DNA from: JAICMB01 sp035295125
GTDB lineage: Bacteria; Acidobacteriota; Terriglobia; Bryobacterales; Bryobacteraceae
Assembly (NCBI GenBank): GCA_035295125.1
Contig: DATGJP010000068.1
Location: forward strand, 202,966 to 266,965
Length of the DNA stretch: 64,000 bases
Reading direction: 5' to 3'
Below are positions 1 through 7,851 of the stretch, in pieces. The notes beneath the pieces were generated by a model that was not told where the DNA came from, searched no databases, and saw nothing but the letters and a program-made list of their open reading frames with translations. The stretch's first letter is position 1. Every line of letters starts with the position of its first letter. The position numbers and the translations under genes were made by a program.

Positions 1-1041
1 GAAAGCAGTCCATGCGATCGAGTTGGTGGCAGTATCGAATTCCCAGAGGCCGACGAGACGGCCACGGTCGACGATGCCATGGCTTGGGAGATACTGAATC
101 GCTCCAAGCTGGATCAGGCCCTTTTCGCCAAGCACCTCGGTCTTGAGGTCTTTCGGATCGACAAGTGCTGAGAGGTCGCGGCGAAGCAGGGCAAGTGAGT
201 CGATGCTTCCAACAAGCCTGTAGTGTGGTTCCTTCGACGGTTTGAAACTTTCGAAACGCGGGCGGTCGGCGGGCATCATCATGCGATCGTCGCCGGCGGC
301 GAGCGGTTCCAGTTTGAGCGGTTCCACTGCTGCCTTGGTTGCCTTCACCCCGATACCGGCGAAGGTTTGGAAATCTTTGACGGTCGTTGGGCCGGCCCAA
401 GTGAAGAAGCGCCTGGCGAGTTCCGTGAAAGCCCCTTCGTCGGATAGCTTGAAATTGCGCAGAGGATTGGGGCGCCAGACGGTGTATTTGTAACGCTGTT
501 GATCCAGGCGGCCGTTGGTGGGAATGCGGCGAATGTCGCCGGATAGCTGAAGTTTGCCGAGGGCAACCGGAAGGGTGGTTGTGAGTCCCTTCTTCTGACC
601 CTCAGGGCCCAGGTTGCGCACCGCCTTTCCGGTGGCTTCGCGAAGACCGTCCGGGTCCAGCGGGCTCTTTTCGAGTGCCGCGACCACCGCGTCACACAAT
701 TTGTCGATTTCTTTTGCGGTGACGCCGAGCTTCTCTGCAGTCTTCGAGTCGCCTTCGAAGCCGGCGCCCACCTTCAGTCCCAGAGCGAAATCCGAAGCGG
801 GCAGCACGTAGGTGCAGCCGCGCGCGCTTGGCAGTTCGTGGATCTTCAGCTTGGCGCAGTCGTCGTCGGCCGTTTCACGGCTGATCCCGGCGCGCGAGAA
901 AAGGGTCAGATATGGGGTGCAACCGCCGACGGAACGGGCCCACCCAGCGCGTTCCAGAACCTCCGCGGATGTCCTTCCTGCCAGGCTGCCGTCCAGGCCT
1001 TGGCGTTCAGCCCACCAGGCGCGGATTTTCGCTTCATCCAT
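1..1041 (-). CDS. AlkZ-like winged-helix DNA-binding protein (HTH_42 family), C-terminus outside window
   Basis: I translated this frame directly. It is open from an ATG at 1041 to the window edge (347 codons) and begins MDEAKIRAWWAERQG. The arrangement resembles the HTH_42/AlkZ (YcaQ) family: an N-terminal winged-helix region, a middle segment with ARRFFTWAGPTTVKDFQ like the family's LARRYxxxxGPAT block, and a later GRLVGLWEF stretch. Characterised AlkZ/YcaQ members are DNA glycosylases that unhook alkylated or crosslinked bases. I do not see the catalytic Gln-x-Gln pair near residue 35, where the sequence reads RSVGGCTPYL, so activity is uncertain. The gene starts 11 bases after the PmbA-like stop, as the third gene of a minus-strand operon. 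Confidence 0.7.
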   Translation of the reverse strand, partial: MDEAKIRAWWAERQGLDGSLAGRTSAEVLERAGWARSVGGCTPYLTLFSRAGISRETADDDCAKLKIHELPSARGCTYVLPASDFALGLKVGAGFEGDSKTAEKLGVTAKEIDKLCDAVVAALEKSPLDPDGLREATGKAVRNLGPEGQKKGLTTTLPVALGKLQLSGDIRRIPTNGRLDQQRYKYTVWRPNPLRNFKLSDEGAFTELARRFFTWAGPTTVKDFQTFAGIGVKATKAAVEPLKLEPLAAGDDRMMMPADRPRFESFKPSKEPHYRLVGSIDSLALLRRDLSALVDPKDLKTEVLGEKGLIQLGAIQYLPSHGIVDRGRLVGLWEFDTATNSIAWTAF

Positions 1042-1052
1042 GTCATCGTGTA

Positions 1053-2390
1053 CTATACCGCGTCGGAAATGCTGGCGAAATTGAAATCAGTGGCGAGAAT
1101 TGCCGGCGCAAACGATGACCCTGCTTCCGCGCCCTGAGTGCGCACCGGTTGGCCAAGCATCTTCGTGTTTTGAAGCACCCGGACGGGGCTTTCGTTCCAG
1201 CGGAAGTTCATCACAGGGCCGGTGATTTTGCCGTTTTCCACCAGGAAAACGCCGTCGCGCGTGAGGCCGGTCACCTGGAGGGTCTGGGGCTGCAGCAACC
1301 GCATGTACCAGAAGCGCGTGACGAGCAGTGCTTTGTCAGTCGATTTGATGAGGTCGGCCAGCGTGTGATTCTGCCCATCGAGGATGAGGTTTCCCGGCGC
1401 CGGCGTAGGTTTCTTCCCGGCTTTCCCGGCCCAGAAACGATCGTAGTAGAGGTTTTTAATGACGCCATTCTCGACCCAGGAGATCTTCTCGTTGGGCAGC
1501 AGCGACGGGCCCCAGGGCGTCGATGCGAGTTTTGAATTGAAGGGATCGCTGCGCAAGGTGATGTACTCGGGGAAGAGCTTTTCGCCTAATAAGGTTTCGC
1601 CGGGCTTGCCACCCTTCTTGCTGAGGAACGACTGGCCCTGCTCGGCGCCGCGCGCCCCGAAACCGAAGGTCAGGTATCCAATGAGATCGCTGACCGCGGC
1701 CGGCTCCAGGATCACCGTGTATTTGCCGGGTTCCAGGCGCTTCTTGTTGTCTCCCGTAACGCACTTTTCGACTGAGATTCGGCCGACGTCCGCGCCATTG
1801 AGATCCTTGATCGAGGTCGATACCTGCGTGGCCCATCCGGAACTGGTCCCGCCGGAGTTGCGCATGGTGTTTGTCAGGCTGGAGTCGGTGTAGCGATGAA
1901 ACCCGAACAAGCCGGCTTTATTCGCGACAGCGCTCCAGTTGGCCGACCGCTGAACGAACCCAGCCGACGTCAGCTTCTTGGCGAGTGCTCCGTCGATGAT
2001 TGCCTTTACGTGTCCGATGAGGGCGTCGCCACGGGAATTGCCGGTGGACTCGTCGAAATTCTCGAGCTGCGGATATTTCTGGGCGCCGAGCGCGGGCATG
2101 TCCTCGGGGTTGGGACGCGAGATTTTGGCCAGGTTCTCGGCCTGTTCGACGCCTTTGCGGAGGGCATCGTCGGACCACTCGCTGACCACGGCCGATCCGG
2201 ACCGTTTGTCTTCGGTGGTCGAGCTAATCGTAATCGATTGATCGAGGCTGTAGCCCGAAGTCGTAATTCCGTTGTTGGCAAAACGGATGAACACGGTCTC
2301 CGAAGCGTCAATGTTGACCCGGCACTCGGGAAGCTTGGCGTAGCTTATTACCTTGTCGGCGAGGTTTTTGGCTTCTTGTTGGGTTAGCAT
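1053..2390 (-). CDS. TldE/PmbA-like metalloprotease-family protein
   Basis: 445 residues, close to the usual 440-450 for the TldD/PmbA family. The N-terminus (LTQQEAKNLADKVISYAK) and the C-terminal segment with a GVFLVENGKITGPVMNFRW block are characteristic of the PmbA/TldE branch, including a GYLTFGFGARGAEQG segment near residue 240. TldE subunits lack the HExxH motif and pair with TldD to form a peptidase that cleaves modified or unfolded peptides. No HExxH is present here, which fits the TldE role. The TldD-like partner lies 10 bases upstream on the same strand. No signal peptide is visible, whereas the partner has one, which is odd for a heterodimer. Confidence 0.85.
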   Translation of the reverse strand: MLTQQEAKNLADKVISYAKLPECRVNIDASETVFIRFANNGITTSGYSLDQSITISSTTEDKRSGSAVVSEWSDDALRKGVEQAENLAKISRPNPEDMPALGAQKYPQLENFDESTGNSRGDALIGHVKAIIDGALAKKLTSAGFVQRSANWSAVANKAGLFGFHRYTDSSLTNTMRNSGGTSSGWATQVSTSIKDLNGADVGRISVEKCVTGDNKKRLEPGKYTVILEPAAVSDLIGYLTFGFGARGAEQGQSFLSKKGGKPGETLLGEKLFPEYITLRSDPFNSKLASTPWGPSLLPNEKISWVENGVIKNLYYDRFWAGKAGKKPTPAPGNLILDGQNHTLADLIKSTDKALLVTRFWYMRLLQPQTLQVTGLTRDGVFLVENGKITGPVMNFRWNESPVRVLQNTKMLGQPVRTQGAEAGSSFAPAILATDFNFASISDAV

Positions 2391-2400
2391 CGCGTTCTCC

Positions 2401-4011
2401 TCAGTCGGTCACCAGGACATTAATCTGACGGAAGCGCGATGGGGCGCAACCGTGGCTCATGGCGTTGATTTGCGTGGGTTCGCCTTTGCCGTCGTTCGGC
2501 AGGCCATACTGCTGCCAATAAGCGCGTCCCGCGATGCCGTCGCAGGCTTGCCAGAAGTCGGGAGTGCGGGCATTGTAGGCGACACGGGAGATCATGTTGC
2601 CTTTCTTGCCGCCCTTGATTTCCCAGAACGCATCGCCGCCGAACTGGAAGTTGTAGCGCTGTTGATCGATGGAGTAGCTGCCCGTTCCTTCGATCAGGAC
2701 ACCGTCGTCGACGCCGCCGATCAGGTCGTCGAGCGTCGTATCGGTGGTCGCGGGAGCCAGCCAGACGTTGGGCATGCGCTGGAACGGTACGCTCGACCAG
2801 GAGTCGGCATAGCAGCAGCCGCGCGATTCCGCCTCGCCGATCAGGTGCGCCTGGTCGCGAATGGTCTGGTAATGGGTGAAAATGCCTTTTTCGATGATTG
2901 GAAACTTCGTGGTTTTGACGCCGTCGTCGTCGTACTTCACCGTGGAGAGGCCGTACTCGGTGGTACGGTCGCCGAAGAAGTTCACCAACTCGCTGCCAAC
3001 CCGGAATTTCCCCATTTTGTCGGTGGTGAGGAAGCTGGTGCCGGCGTAGTTGGCTTCGTAGCCGAGGGCGCGGTCGAGCTCGGTGGAATGGCCGATGGAT
3101 TCATGAATCGTCAGGCAGAGGTGGCTCGGCAGCAGCACCAGGTCCTTCTTGCCTGCCGTCACCGGCGGCGCCGCAAGATGCTCCACCACTTCGTCGGCGA
3201 TACGGCGCGCGTTCTCGCCGAGGTTCATGATGGGCACGTATTCCCAACCGCGGGCCTGGGGCGCGACCTGGTAGGACCGGCTGCGCGAGATTCCCTTCTC
3301 AAAATCGACCGCGTTGGCCGTAAGGAACGGATATACCTGCACGATGTACTGCTGGATGGACGAACCTTCCGTTGAGGCGAAGTATTTATCTTCAGAGTGG
3401 AAACCCAGCGCGCCGAAGGCCGAGAGGACCTTGGGGTTTTTTTTAATCGTAAGGGTCGCATTATGCAGCAACTCCAGCTTCTCGTCGACCGAGACAGAGA
3501 ACGGGTCCTTCTCATGAGGCGAAACCCATCGGTCTACGTAGGCTTTCGTCGGCGCCAGGCGAACGGGTTGTGCCTGGAGAGCGGAATTCGCCTTGGCCAC
3601 GAGCACGGCTTCGCGAGTGATGCGGGCGATCTCGGCGGGGGTGACGATGGGGGAGGCCGCGAAGCCCCACTGGCCTTTCGCAATGACGCGGACACCGAAG
3701 CCGAACGACTGGCGGTCGTTCACGAACGGAACTTCGTCAGTCGGTCCGCCGCCGCGCTGGGGTGAGAGACGATAGCCGGAGAACTGATCGCGGTAGCGGT
3801 TGATGCGAATGTCGCAATACGTAGCTCCCTGCTTTTTGGCTTCGGCGAGAGCGACCGCGCCAAGTTTCTCGAGTGCCGGATTCGGCTTGGCGGACGCATC
3901 GTCGGTAGCGCCGAACAGTGTTTCGGCCAAGAGCAACGACGCGGCGGTCGTAGTGGTTCCAGCGAGGAAAACACGGCGAGTGAAACGGGCGGATGGATCC
4001 ATGACGTTCAT
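2401..4011 (-). CDS. TldD-like zinc metalloprotease with Tat signal
   Basis: 536 residues from the ATG at 4011, which follows an AAGGAAG ribosome site; the frame stays open to 4128 but that extension overlaps the divergent gene. The N-terminus has a twin-arginine signal (FTRRVFLAG, then a hydrophobic TTTTAASLLLAETLFGA stretch), so Tat export is likely. The metal-site motif HESIGHSTELD lies near residue 310 and matches the HExxxH-type site of TldD. The C-terminus ends in a DRSF-like Q-x-N segment typical of the family. First gene of the operon TldD-like, PmbA-like, AlkZ-like. TldD is normally cytoplasmic; the export signal is the unusual part. Function on a specific peptide is unknown. Confidence 0.85.
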   Translation of the reverse strand: MNVMDPSARFTRRVFLAGTTTTAASLLLAETLFGATDDASAKPNPALEKLGAVALAEAKKQGATYCDIRINRYRDQFSGYRLSPQRGGGPTDEVPFVNDRQSFGFGVRVIAKGQWGFAASPIVTPAEIARITREAVLVAKANSALQAQPVRLAPTKAYVDRWVSPHEKDPFSVSVDEKLELLHNATLTIKKNPKVLSAFGALGFHSEDKYFASTEGSSIQQYIVQVYPFLTANAVDFEKGISRSRSYQVAPQARGWEYVPIMNLGENARRIADEVVEHLAAPPVTAGKKDLVLLPSHLCLTIHESIGHSTELDRALGYEANYAGTSFLTTDKMGKFRVGSELVNFFGDRTTEYGLSTVKYDDDGVKTTKFPIIEKGIFTHYQTIRDQAHLIGEAESRGCCYADSWSSVPFQRMPNVWLAPATTDTTLDDLIGGVDDGVLIEGTGSYSIDQQRYNFQFGGDAFWEIKGGKKGNMISRVAYNARTPDFWQACDGIAGRAYWQQYGLPNDGKGEPTQINAMSHGCAPSRFRQINVLVTD

Positions 4012-4052
4012 AAGCGGCTTCCTTGAGATTACCCCGTGATACAGTCTGACGT

Positions 4053-4484
4053 ATGCTCGGTCGTTTCGTGAGTATTTTGGCGGTGATCTGCGGCTTGGCC
4101 GCGACCGCTGGAGAAGACGCGGGAGCACGCAAGGCGATGGACGAATTCATGGCCGCATTCAATGCTCGGGACCCGCAGGCCTGGGCGGCTACGCTCAACT
4201 ATCCGCATGTCCGTTTCGCGAGTAATGAGGTTAAGGTCTACAACACGGCAGAGGAGTTTGCCCGCGAGATGCAGGATTATCCGAAGCGGCTGGCGCCTTG
4301 GCATCACAGCCGCTGGGAATCAATGCGGGTGATTCAAAGCGGTCAGGATAAGGTGCATTTTGAGGTCACGTTCGTACGCTTTGACGCGTCGGGGAAGGAG
4401 ATTGGGAAGTTCCCGTCTTTGTATATCGTCACGCTGAAAAACGGGCACTGGGGGGTGCAGGCGCGTTCCAGTTTCGCGCCTTAG
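4053..4484 (+). CDS. Secreted SnoaL-like/nuclear transport factor 2-fold protein
   Basis: 143 residues. Residues 1-19 form a short Sec signal (MLGRFVSILAVICGLAATA). The rest resembles SnoaL/DUF4440-like alpha+beta barrel proteins: an N-terminal helix RKAMDEFMAAFNARDPQAWAA, a middle EFAREM helix and a C-terminal strand GHWGVQARSSFAP. Members bind or isomerise small ligands, but no catalytic residues can be assigned here. The start lies 41 bases from the divergent TldD-like start, with GATACAGT at 4036-4043 as a possible -10 element. No operon partner is evident; the LysR gene begins 57 bases downstream. Confidence 0.6.
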   Translation: MLGRFVSILAVICGLAATAGEDAGARKAMDEFMAAFNARDPQAWAATLNYPHVRFASNEVKVYNTAEEFAREMQDYPKRLAPWHHSRWESMRVIQSGQDKVHFEVTFVRFDASGKEIGKFPSLYIVTLKNGHWGVQARSSFAP

Positions 4485-4516
4485 ACAGAACACAAGCTGA
4501 GACTTGGCTTAGTGGG

Positions 4517-4522
4517 TACAAT
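4517..4522 (+). promoter_or_regulatory. Possible -10 element (TACAAT) for the LysR gene
   Basis: TACAAT lies 19 bases before the ATG of the LysR-type gene, in the 57-base gap after the SnoaL-like gene. No good -35 hexamer sits 16-18 bases upstream, so this is a tentative call from the hexamer and its position alone. Confidence 0.3.
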
Positions 4523-4541
4523 GAACTCACAGAAGTAGTAC

Positions 4542-5471
4542 ATGGACCTGGACCAGTTGCACACGTTCCTCGAGATCGTGCGCTTAAAAAGCTTTTCGAA
4601 GGCCGCGCAGACCTGCTATCGTACGCAGCCGGCCATCAGCGCCCAGGTGCGCCAGCTCGAACAGGAGCTGAACACGACGCTTTTTGAGCGCCTGGGGACT
4701 CGCATCTCATTGACGGCCGCGGGAAAGATCTTTGCCAATTATGCGGAGCAGATCCTCGACCTGCGGCGGCGTGCGCAGGATGCGATTAACGAACTGGAGC
4801 GAAGCCCACGGGGAGAATTGATCATCGCGGCGAACGAGGCCACCTGCATTTATGTGCTTCCCGAGGTCTTTTCGGAGTACAAGAAGTTGTTTCCGCACGT
4901 GCAAATTCTTGTCGACCGGTCGTACGGGGCGCGTGTGGTTCAGGCGGTGCTGGACAACCTGGCCGATTTCGGGATCACGCAGTTGCCGGTAGCCGAGAGA
5001 AAACTGCAGGTCGCCGATATCCACACCGACGAGATCAAGCTGCTTGTTACCGCGGGCCATCCGCTCATTGCCAAGAAACAAGTCCTCCCGCGCGATTTGC
5101 GTGGGTATCCGCTGCTGCTTCCGAAGTCCGGCACTACGCGCGCACGTCTGAACCTGTGGCTGGAACCCGTTGAAGAGGAGTTGGAAACCTCGATGGAACT
5201 GGACTCCACCGAGATGATCAAGAGGTTTGTTATGGCAGGGCTGGGGCTGTCGTTCCTGGCCGGGTCGCATTGCGCGGAGGAAGTGGCCAAAGGGCGGCTG
5301 GCGTTGATCTCGCTGGGTCCGGAACCGATGATTCGAAAGCTCGGTCTCATTTACCGTAAAGATAAGGCATTATCAAAAGCCGCGCTGGGCTTCATTCAGG
5401 TTATATTAGAGCATGCAGGGCCCTTATCCCCTGCGAATGCGGTTGGGATGCCCAAGGCCGCCATTTCTTAA
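4542..5471 (+). CDS. LysR-family transcriptional regulator
   Basis: 309 residues. Residues 1-60 are a canonical LysR winged helix-turn-helix (LDQLHTFLEIVRLKSFSKAA, then QPAISAQVRQLEQEL, then FERLGTRISLTAAG). Residues about 88-295 form the periplasmic-binding-protein-like effector domain (GELIIAANEATCIYVLPEV onward). LysR regulators act as tetramers and usually control a divergent or nearby gene. Here no divergent gene adjoins and the next gene is a small membrane protein 6 bases away, so the target cannot be inferred. Confidence 0.92.
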   Translation: MDLDQLHTFLEIVRLKSFSKAAQTCYRTQPAISAQVRQLEQELNTTLFERLGTRISLTAAGKIFANYAEQILDLRRRAQDAINELERSPRGELIIAANEATCIYVLPEVFSEYKKLFPHVQILVDRSYGARVVQAVLDNLADFGITQLPVAERKLQVADIHTDEIKLLVTAGHPLIAKKQVLPRDLRGYPLLLPKSGTTRARLNLWLEPVEEELETSMELDSTEMIKRFVMAGLGLSFLAGSHCAEEVAKGRLALISLGPEPMIRKLGLIYRKDKALSKAALGFIQVILEHAGPLSPANAVGMPKAAIS

Positions 5472-5477
5472 CCCGAT

Positions 5478-5831
5478 ATGTCCCGCGTCACCGTCAAAAG
5501 CTCGACCATCTTCATCTCCGTAGGCGACAAGACAGCCGTTTACCGGTCCGTGGAAGAGGTTCCCCCTTCCCTGCGCAAGAAGCTGGAGCAGTCGACGAAT
5601 GGCATTAACTCGGCCACCATTCTGATTGCCGATCGGCGGGGACGGGAAGAGATAGTGCGGGCGATTCGAGGCCTGCCCTCAGGCGTTCGATCGCGATTTG
5701 CGACATCTTTGCGCAAGGAATCCGAGGGCCGCGTTGGAAAGCGCCTCCGGGTGGTGTGGCGCAACTGGGCCGAAATCCTGCTTCCGGGCGCGATTGGGCT
5801 TCTCGTCTGGCTGCTCTTTAGCATGAAGTAG
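5478..5831 (+). CDS. Small tail-anchored membrane protein, unknown function
   Basis: 117 residues starting 6 bases after the LysR stop. The soluble part (1-95) is basic and polar. The last 20 residues (WAEILLPGAIGLLVWLLFSM) make one hydrophobic helix, so the protein is probably anchored by its C-terminus with the bulk in the cytoplasm. I do not recognise a family. Close spacing suggests co-transcription with the LysR gene. Confidence 0.6.
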   Translation: MSRVTVKSSTIFISVGDKTAVYRSVEEVPPSLRKKLEQSTNGINSATILIADRRGREEIVRAIRGLPSGVRSRFATSLRKESEGRVGKRLRVVWRNWAEILLPGAIGLLVWLLFSMK

Positions 5832-5886
5832 ATACCCGCATTTGGGTGACTCCAGATTCGCCCACGAGCGCCGATCTATGTTCTGA

Positions 5887-6294
5887 ATGCTCGTGGGTGA
5901 TGACGCGCTGGATGTCTTGTGCCTTCCGGGACGGGCGGAAGCGGAGACGGCGATTGCGGAACTCTTGTCTGAGGGCCGTCTATCCTTCGTTCTCGTAGTA
6001 GTCGCGAAACACGTGCACTCGATCTATGAAACGCAGGGATTCGCGGAGGGAGACGCTTTGTTGGAGGCTGTCGTGCGACGTCTAACCGAACCTCCGCTAT
6101 GTGCGCCGAGGATGTTCCGTTGGTCGGCCACGTCGTTTGTCGTGCTATCGCATTCCCTACGGACCGTGACGGATTGTTCCGAGATTGAAGGGGCATCCTG
6201 CGCCCTGTTTGCCGCCTGGCCCAACGATGCATCGCGGGCGCTTTTCGACCGCATCGACAATTACATTGCCACCCATCTGGCATACGCCGCCTAG
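5887..6294 (+). CDS. Degenerate GGDEF-like domain protein (hypothetical)
   Basis: 135 residues. The pattern follows a diguanylate cyclase fold: a hydrophobic strand (LSFVLVVVAKHVHSIYET) where GGDEF domains have LLLLDLDRFKxIND, then a GFAEGDALLEAVVRRL helix matching GHxxGDxLLxxVAxRL, then FRWSATSFVVLSH where RxGGDEFxxLL is expected. The GGDEF signature is therefore replaced by WSATSF and the metal-binding Asp residues are missing, so it should not make c-di-GMP. It may be a degenerate sensor or protein-interaction version, or the resemblance may be coincidental. It precedes the RmlD-like gene by 25 bases. Confidence 0.5.
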   Translation: MLVGDDALDVLCLPGRAEAETAIAELLSEGRLSFVLVVVAKHVHSIYETQGFAEGDALLEAVVRRLTEPPLCAPRMFRWSATSFVVLSHSLRTVTDCSEIEGASCALFAAWPNDASRALFDRIDNYIATHLAYAA

Positions 6295-6319
6295 TCCGCG
6301 TCGCGGTACCTTATCAGCA

Positions 6320-7204
6320 GTGAACAGCAAAAACGTTGTTGTCTTTGGCAGTGGCGGACAACTGGGCATTGAACTTGTCCGCGAATTCACGCAGCGCGGG
6401 TTTCTGGTCACGGGTTTCGAGCGGTCCGCGGTGGATATCAGTGATGCCGCCGCCGTCGAAAGCGCGCTCGTCAAGGCCGATCCCGCGACCGTAGTGAATG
6501 CCGCCGCTTACAACCAGGTTGACGTCGCTGAACGCGAGCCAGTCGCAGCGTTCCAGGCGAATGCGCTGGCGGTCCGCAATCTCGCCATGGCATGCCGTCA
6601 GATGGACGCGCGGTTCGTGCACTACTCGACAGATTACGTCTTTGACGGAACCGCGGGGCGGCCGTATACAGAGGAGGATGCGCCGCACCCCCTTGGCGCT
6701 TACGCGGTCTCAAAGCTTGCCGGCGAGTTGTATGCGCAGGCCTACCTCGACCATCCGCTGATCATCCGGACTTCGGGAGTGTTTGGACCAGGCGGCTTAA
6801 ACACGGCGCGGGGCAATTTTATCGAGACGATGCTTCGGGTGGCGGCTTCCGGACGGGTCATCCCGGTAGTAGCGGATCATTTCGCCTCGCCGACCTACGC
6901 GCCGGCCCTGGCGGCACGCACACTCGATTTGCTGGAACGGAAGCAGACCGGTGTGTTTCACGTCGGCGGCGGCGCCGCTGTTTCGTGGTTCGAGTATGCA
7001 CGGCTGATTTTCCGTGTCGCGGGCGTGCAGGCAGAGGTGCGCCCGACTGATGAGCGGCAATATCGTACCGCGGCCCGTCGGCCGAAGTTTTCGGCTCTAT
7101 CGAATGGGAAGATGGAGCGGGCGGGGATCGCTCCTATGCCGCCTTTGGAAGAGGCGGTGCAGAGTTATTTAGAGGCGAGGGCGCGGCATTTCCAGGCGGC
7201 GTGA
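6320..7204 (+). CDS. rmlD: dTDP-4-dehydrorhamnose reductase (RmlD-like SDR)
   Basis: 294 residues from a GTG at 6320. The frame is open from 6185, but homology begins at NVVVFGSGGQLGIELVREF, so the GTG fits best. Features of the RmlD branch of extended short-chain dehydrogenases are visible: a Rossmann GxxGQLG near residue 9, VVNAAAYNQVDVAE near 60, VHYSTDYVFDG near 98, a catalytic YAVSKLAGE (Tyr-x3-Lys) near 125, and IIRTSGVFGPGG near 147. The enzyme reduces dTDP-4-keto-L-rhamnose to dTDP-L-rhamnose for surface polysaccharide. No rmlABC is adjacent, so a related sugar substrate is possible. Confidence 0.85.
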   Translation: MNSKNVVVFGSGGQLGIELVREFTQRGFLVTGFERSAVDISDAAAVESALVKADPATVVNAAAYNQVDVAEREPVAAFQANALAVRNLAMACRQMDARFVHYSTDYVFDGTAGRPYTEEDAPHPLGAYAVSKLAGELYAQAYLDHPLIIRTSGVFGPGGLNTARGNFIETMLRVAASGRVIPVVADHFASPTYAPALAARTLDLLERKQTGVFHVGGGAAVSWFEYARLIFRVAGVQAEVRPTDERQYRTAARRPKFSALSNGKMERAGIAPMPPLEEAVQSYLEARARHFQAA

Positions 7205-7224
7205 TAGCGCGGATCGTAATGCGC

Positions 7225-7530
7225 TTACCGGTGCGCCTCCACGTAGGCGCGCAGCACGGCATTAATTCTAGTCTGGTAACCTTTGCCTCTGCTCTTGAAC
7301 CACTGGATAAGATCTTCATCCAGGCGGATCGAAACTGCTTGTTTCGGCTGGGGCTCCAATAGCCGCGCCCTTCGAAACCAGGACTCGTCTGCGATTGGTG
7401 GAGCGTCGGTGTCGCTTACCACTGCTCGTTCAATTTGCCGATCGGTTTGATGCGTGAGCCGCGCCCAGTCTGTTGTTGCGGCACTGCGGTGCGATCCAGA
7501 ATTACTCGCCGGTGTTTTTCGCTTTGCCAT
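7225..7530 (-). CDS. brnA: BrnA-family antitoxin
   Basis: 101 residues. The C-terminal half has the BrnA pattern: ADESWFRRARLLEPQ, then KQAVSIRLDEDLIQWFKS and GKGYQTRINAVLRAYV, a ribbon-helix-helix DNA-binding domain. BrnA binds the BrnT toxin and represses the operon. The start overlaps the end of the upstream BrnT-like frame by 29 bases, the usual toxin-first order. The antitoxin looks complete while its toxin looks truncated. Confidence 0.82.
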   Translation of the reverse strand: MAKRKTPASNSGSHRSAATTDWARLTHQTDRQIERAVVSDTDAPPIADESWFRRARLLEPQPKQAVSIRLDEDLIQWFKSRGKGYQTRINAVLRAYVEAHR

Positions 7531-7720
7531 GAATTACTTCGAACCAATTCTTCGCTTCATTACGAGTCGCCTTGCGGTCGCTGATCAAACGCCTCTTGTC
7601 ACCACGCCACACGTAAGCAACGGCCAACACTATACCGGAGACCTGACCGTAAGCGATCATCCGCATCTCTCCATAATTGAATAGACGAATGTATATACTA
7701 CGGTCGCTGGCGATCGACAT
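7502..7720 (-). CDS. BrnT-like toxin, N-terminally truncated
   Basis: 72 residues from an ATG at 7720; the frame extends to a TTG at 7792 without resembling the family. Only the C-terminal half of BrnT is present: NYGEMRMIAYG, VLAVAYVWRGDKRRLIS and RKATRNEAKNWFE match the family's YGExR, RGDxRRxIS and RKAxxxE blocks. The N-terminal part (FDPAK, KHGxxFEEA) that BrnT toxins share is absent, and I could not find it in the other frames upstream to 7852. The RNase activity of BrnT needs residues from both halves, so this copy is probably inactive. It may still bind BrnA. Confidence 0.6.
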   Translation of the reverse strand: MSIASDRSIYIRLFNYGEMRMIAYGQVSGIVLAVAYVWRGDKRRLISDRKATRNEAKNWFEVIHGKAKNTGE

Positions 7721-7851
7721 CCCAAGTGCGACGGTTACGCTCAGCAAGCGAATCTGAAAGGGCCGCCTGCCGCTCAATGGGCAATGTCTCAAGGTGCGCT
7801 TCGGATACCTGCTGGGTCCATGTGCTCAGGAAACCTTCAACGCGCTAATCG

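Noticed and set aside
2353..3375. 340-codon plus-strand open frame
   Set aside because: It is the mirror of the TldD-like gene, whose motifs and ribosome site are clear.
6185..6319. Upstream extension of the RmlD-like frame
   Set aside because: It overlaps the preceding gene and the Rossmann motif starts just after the GTG at 6320.
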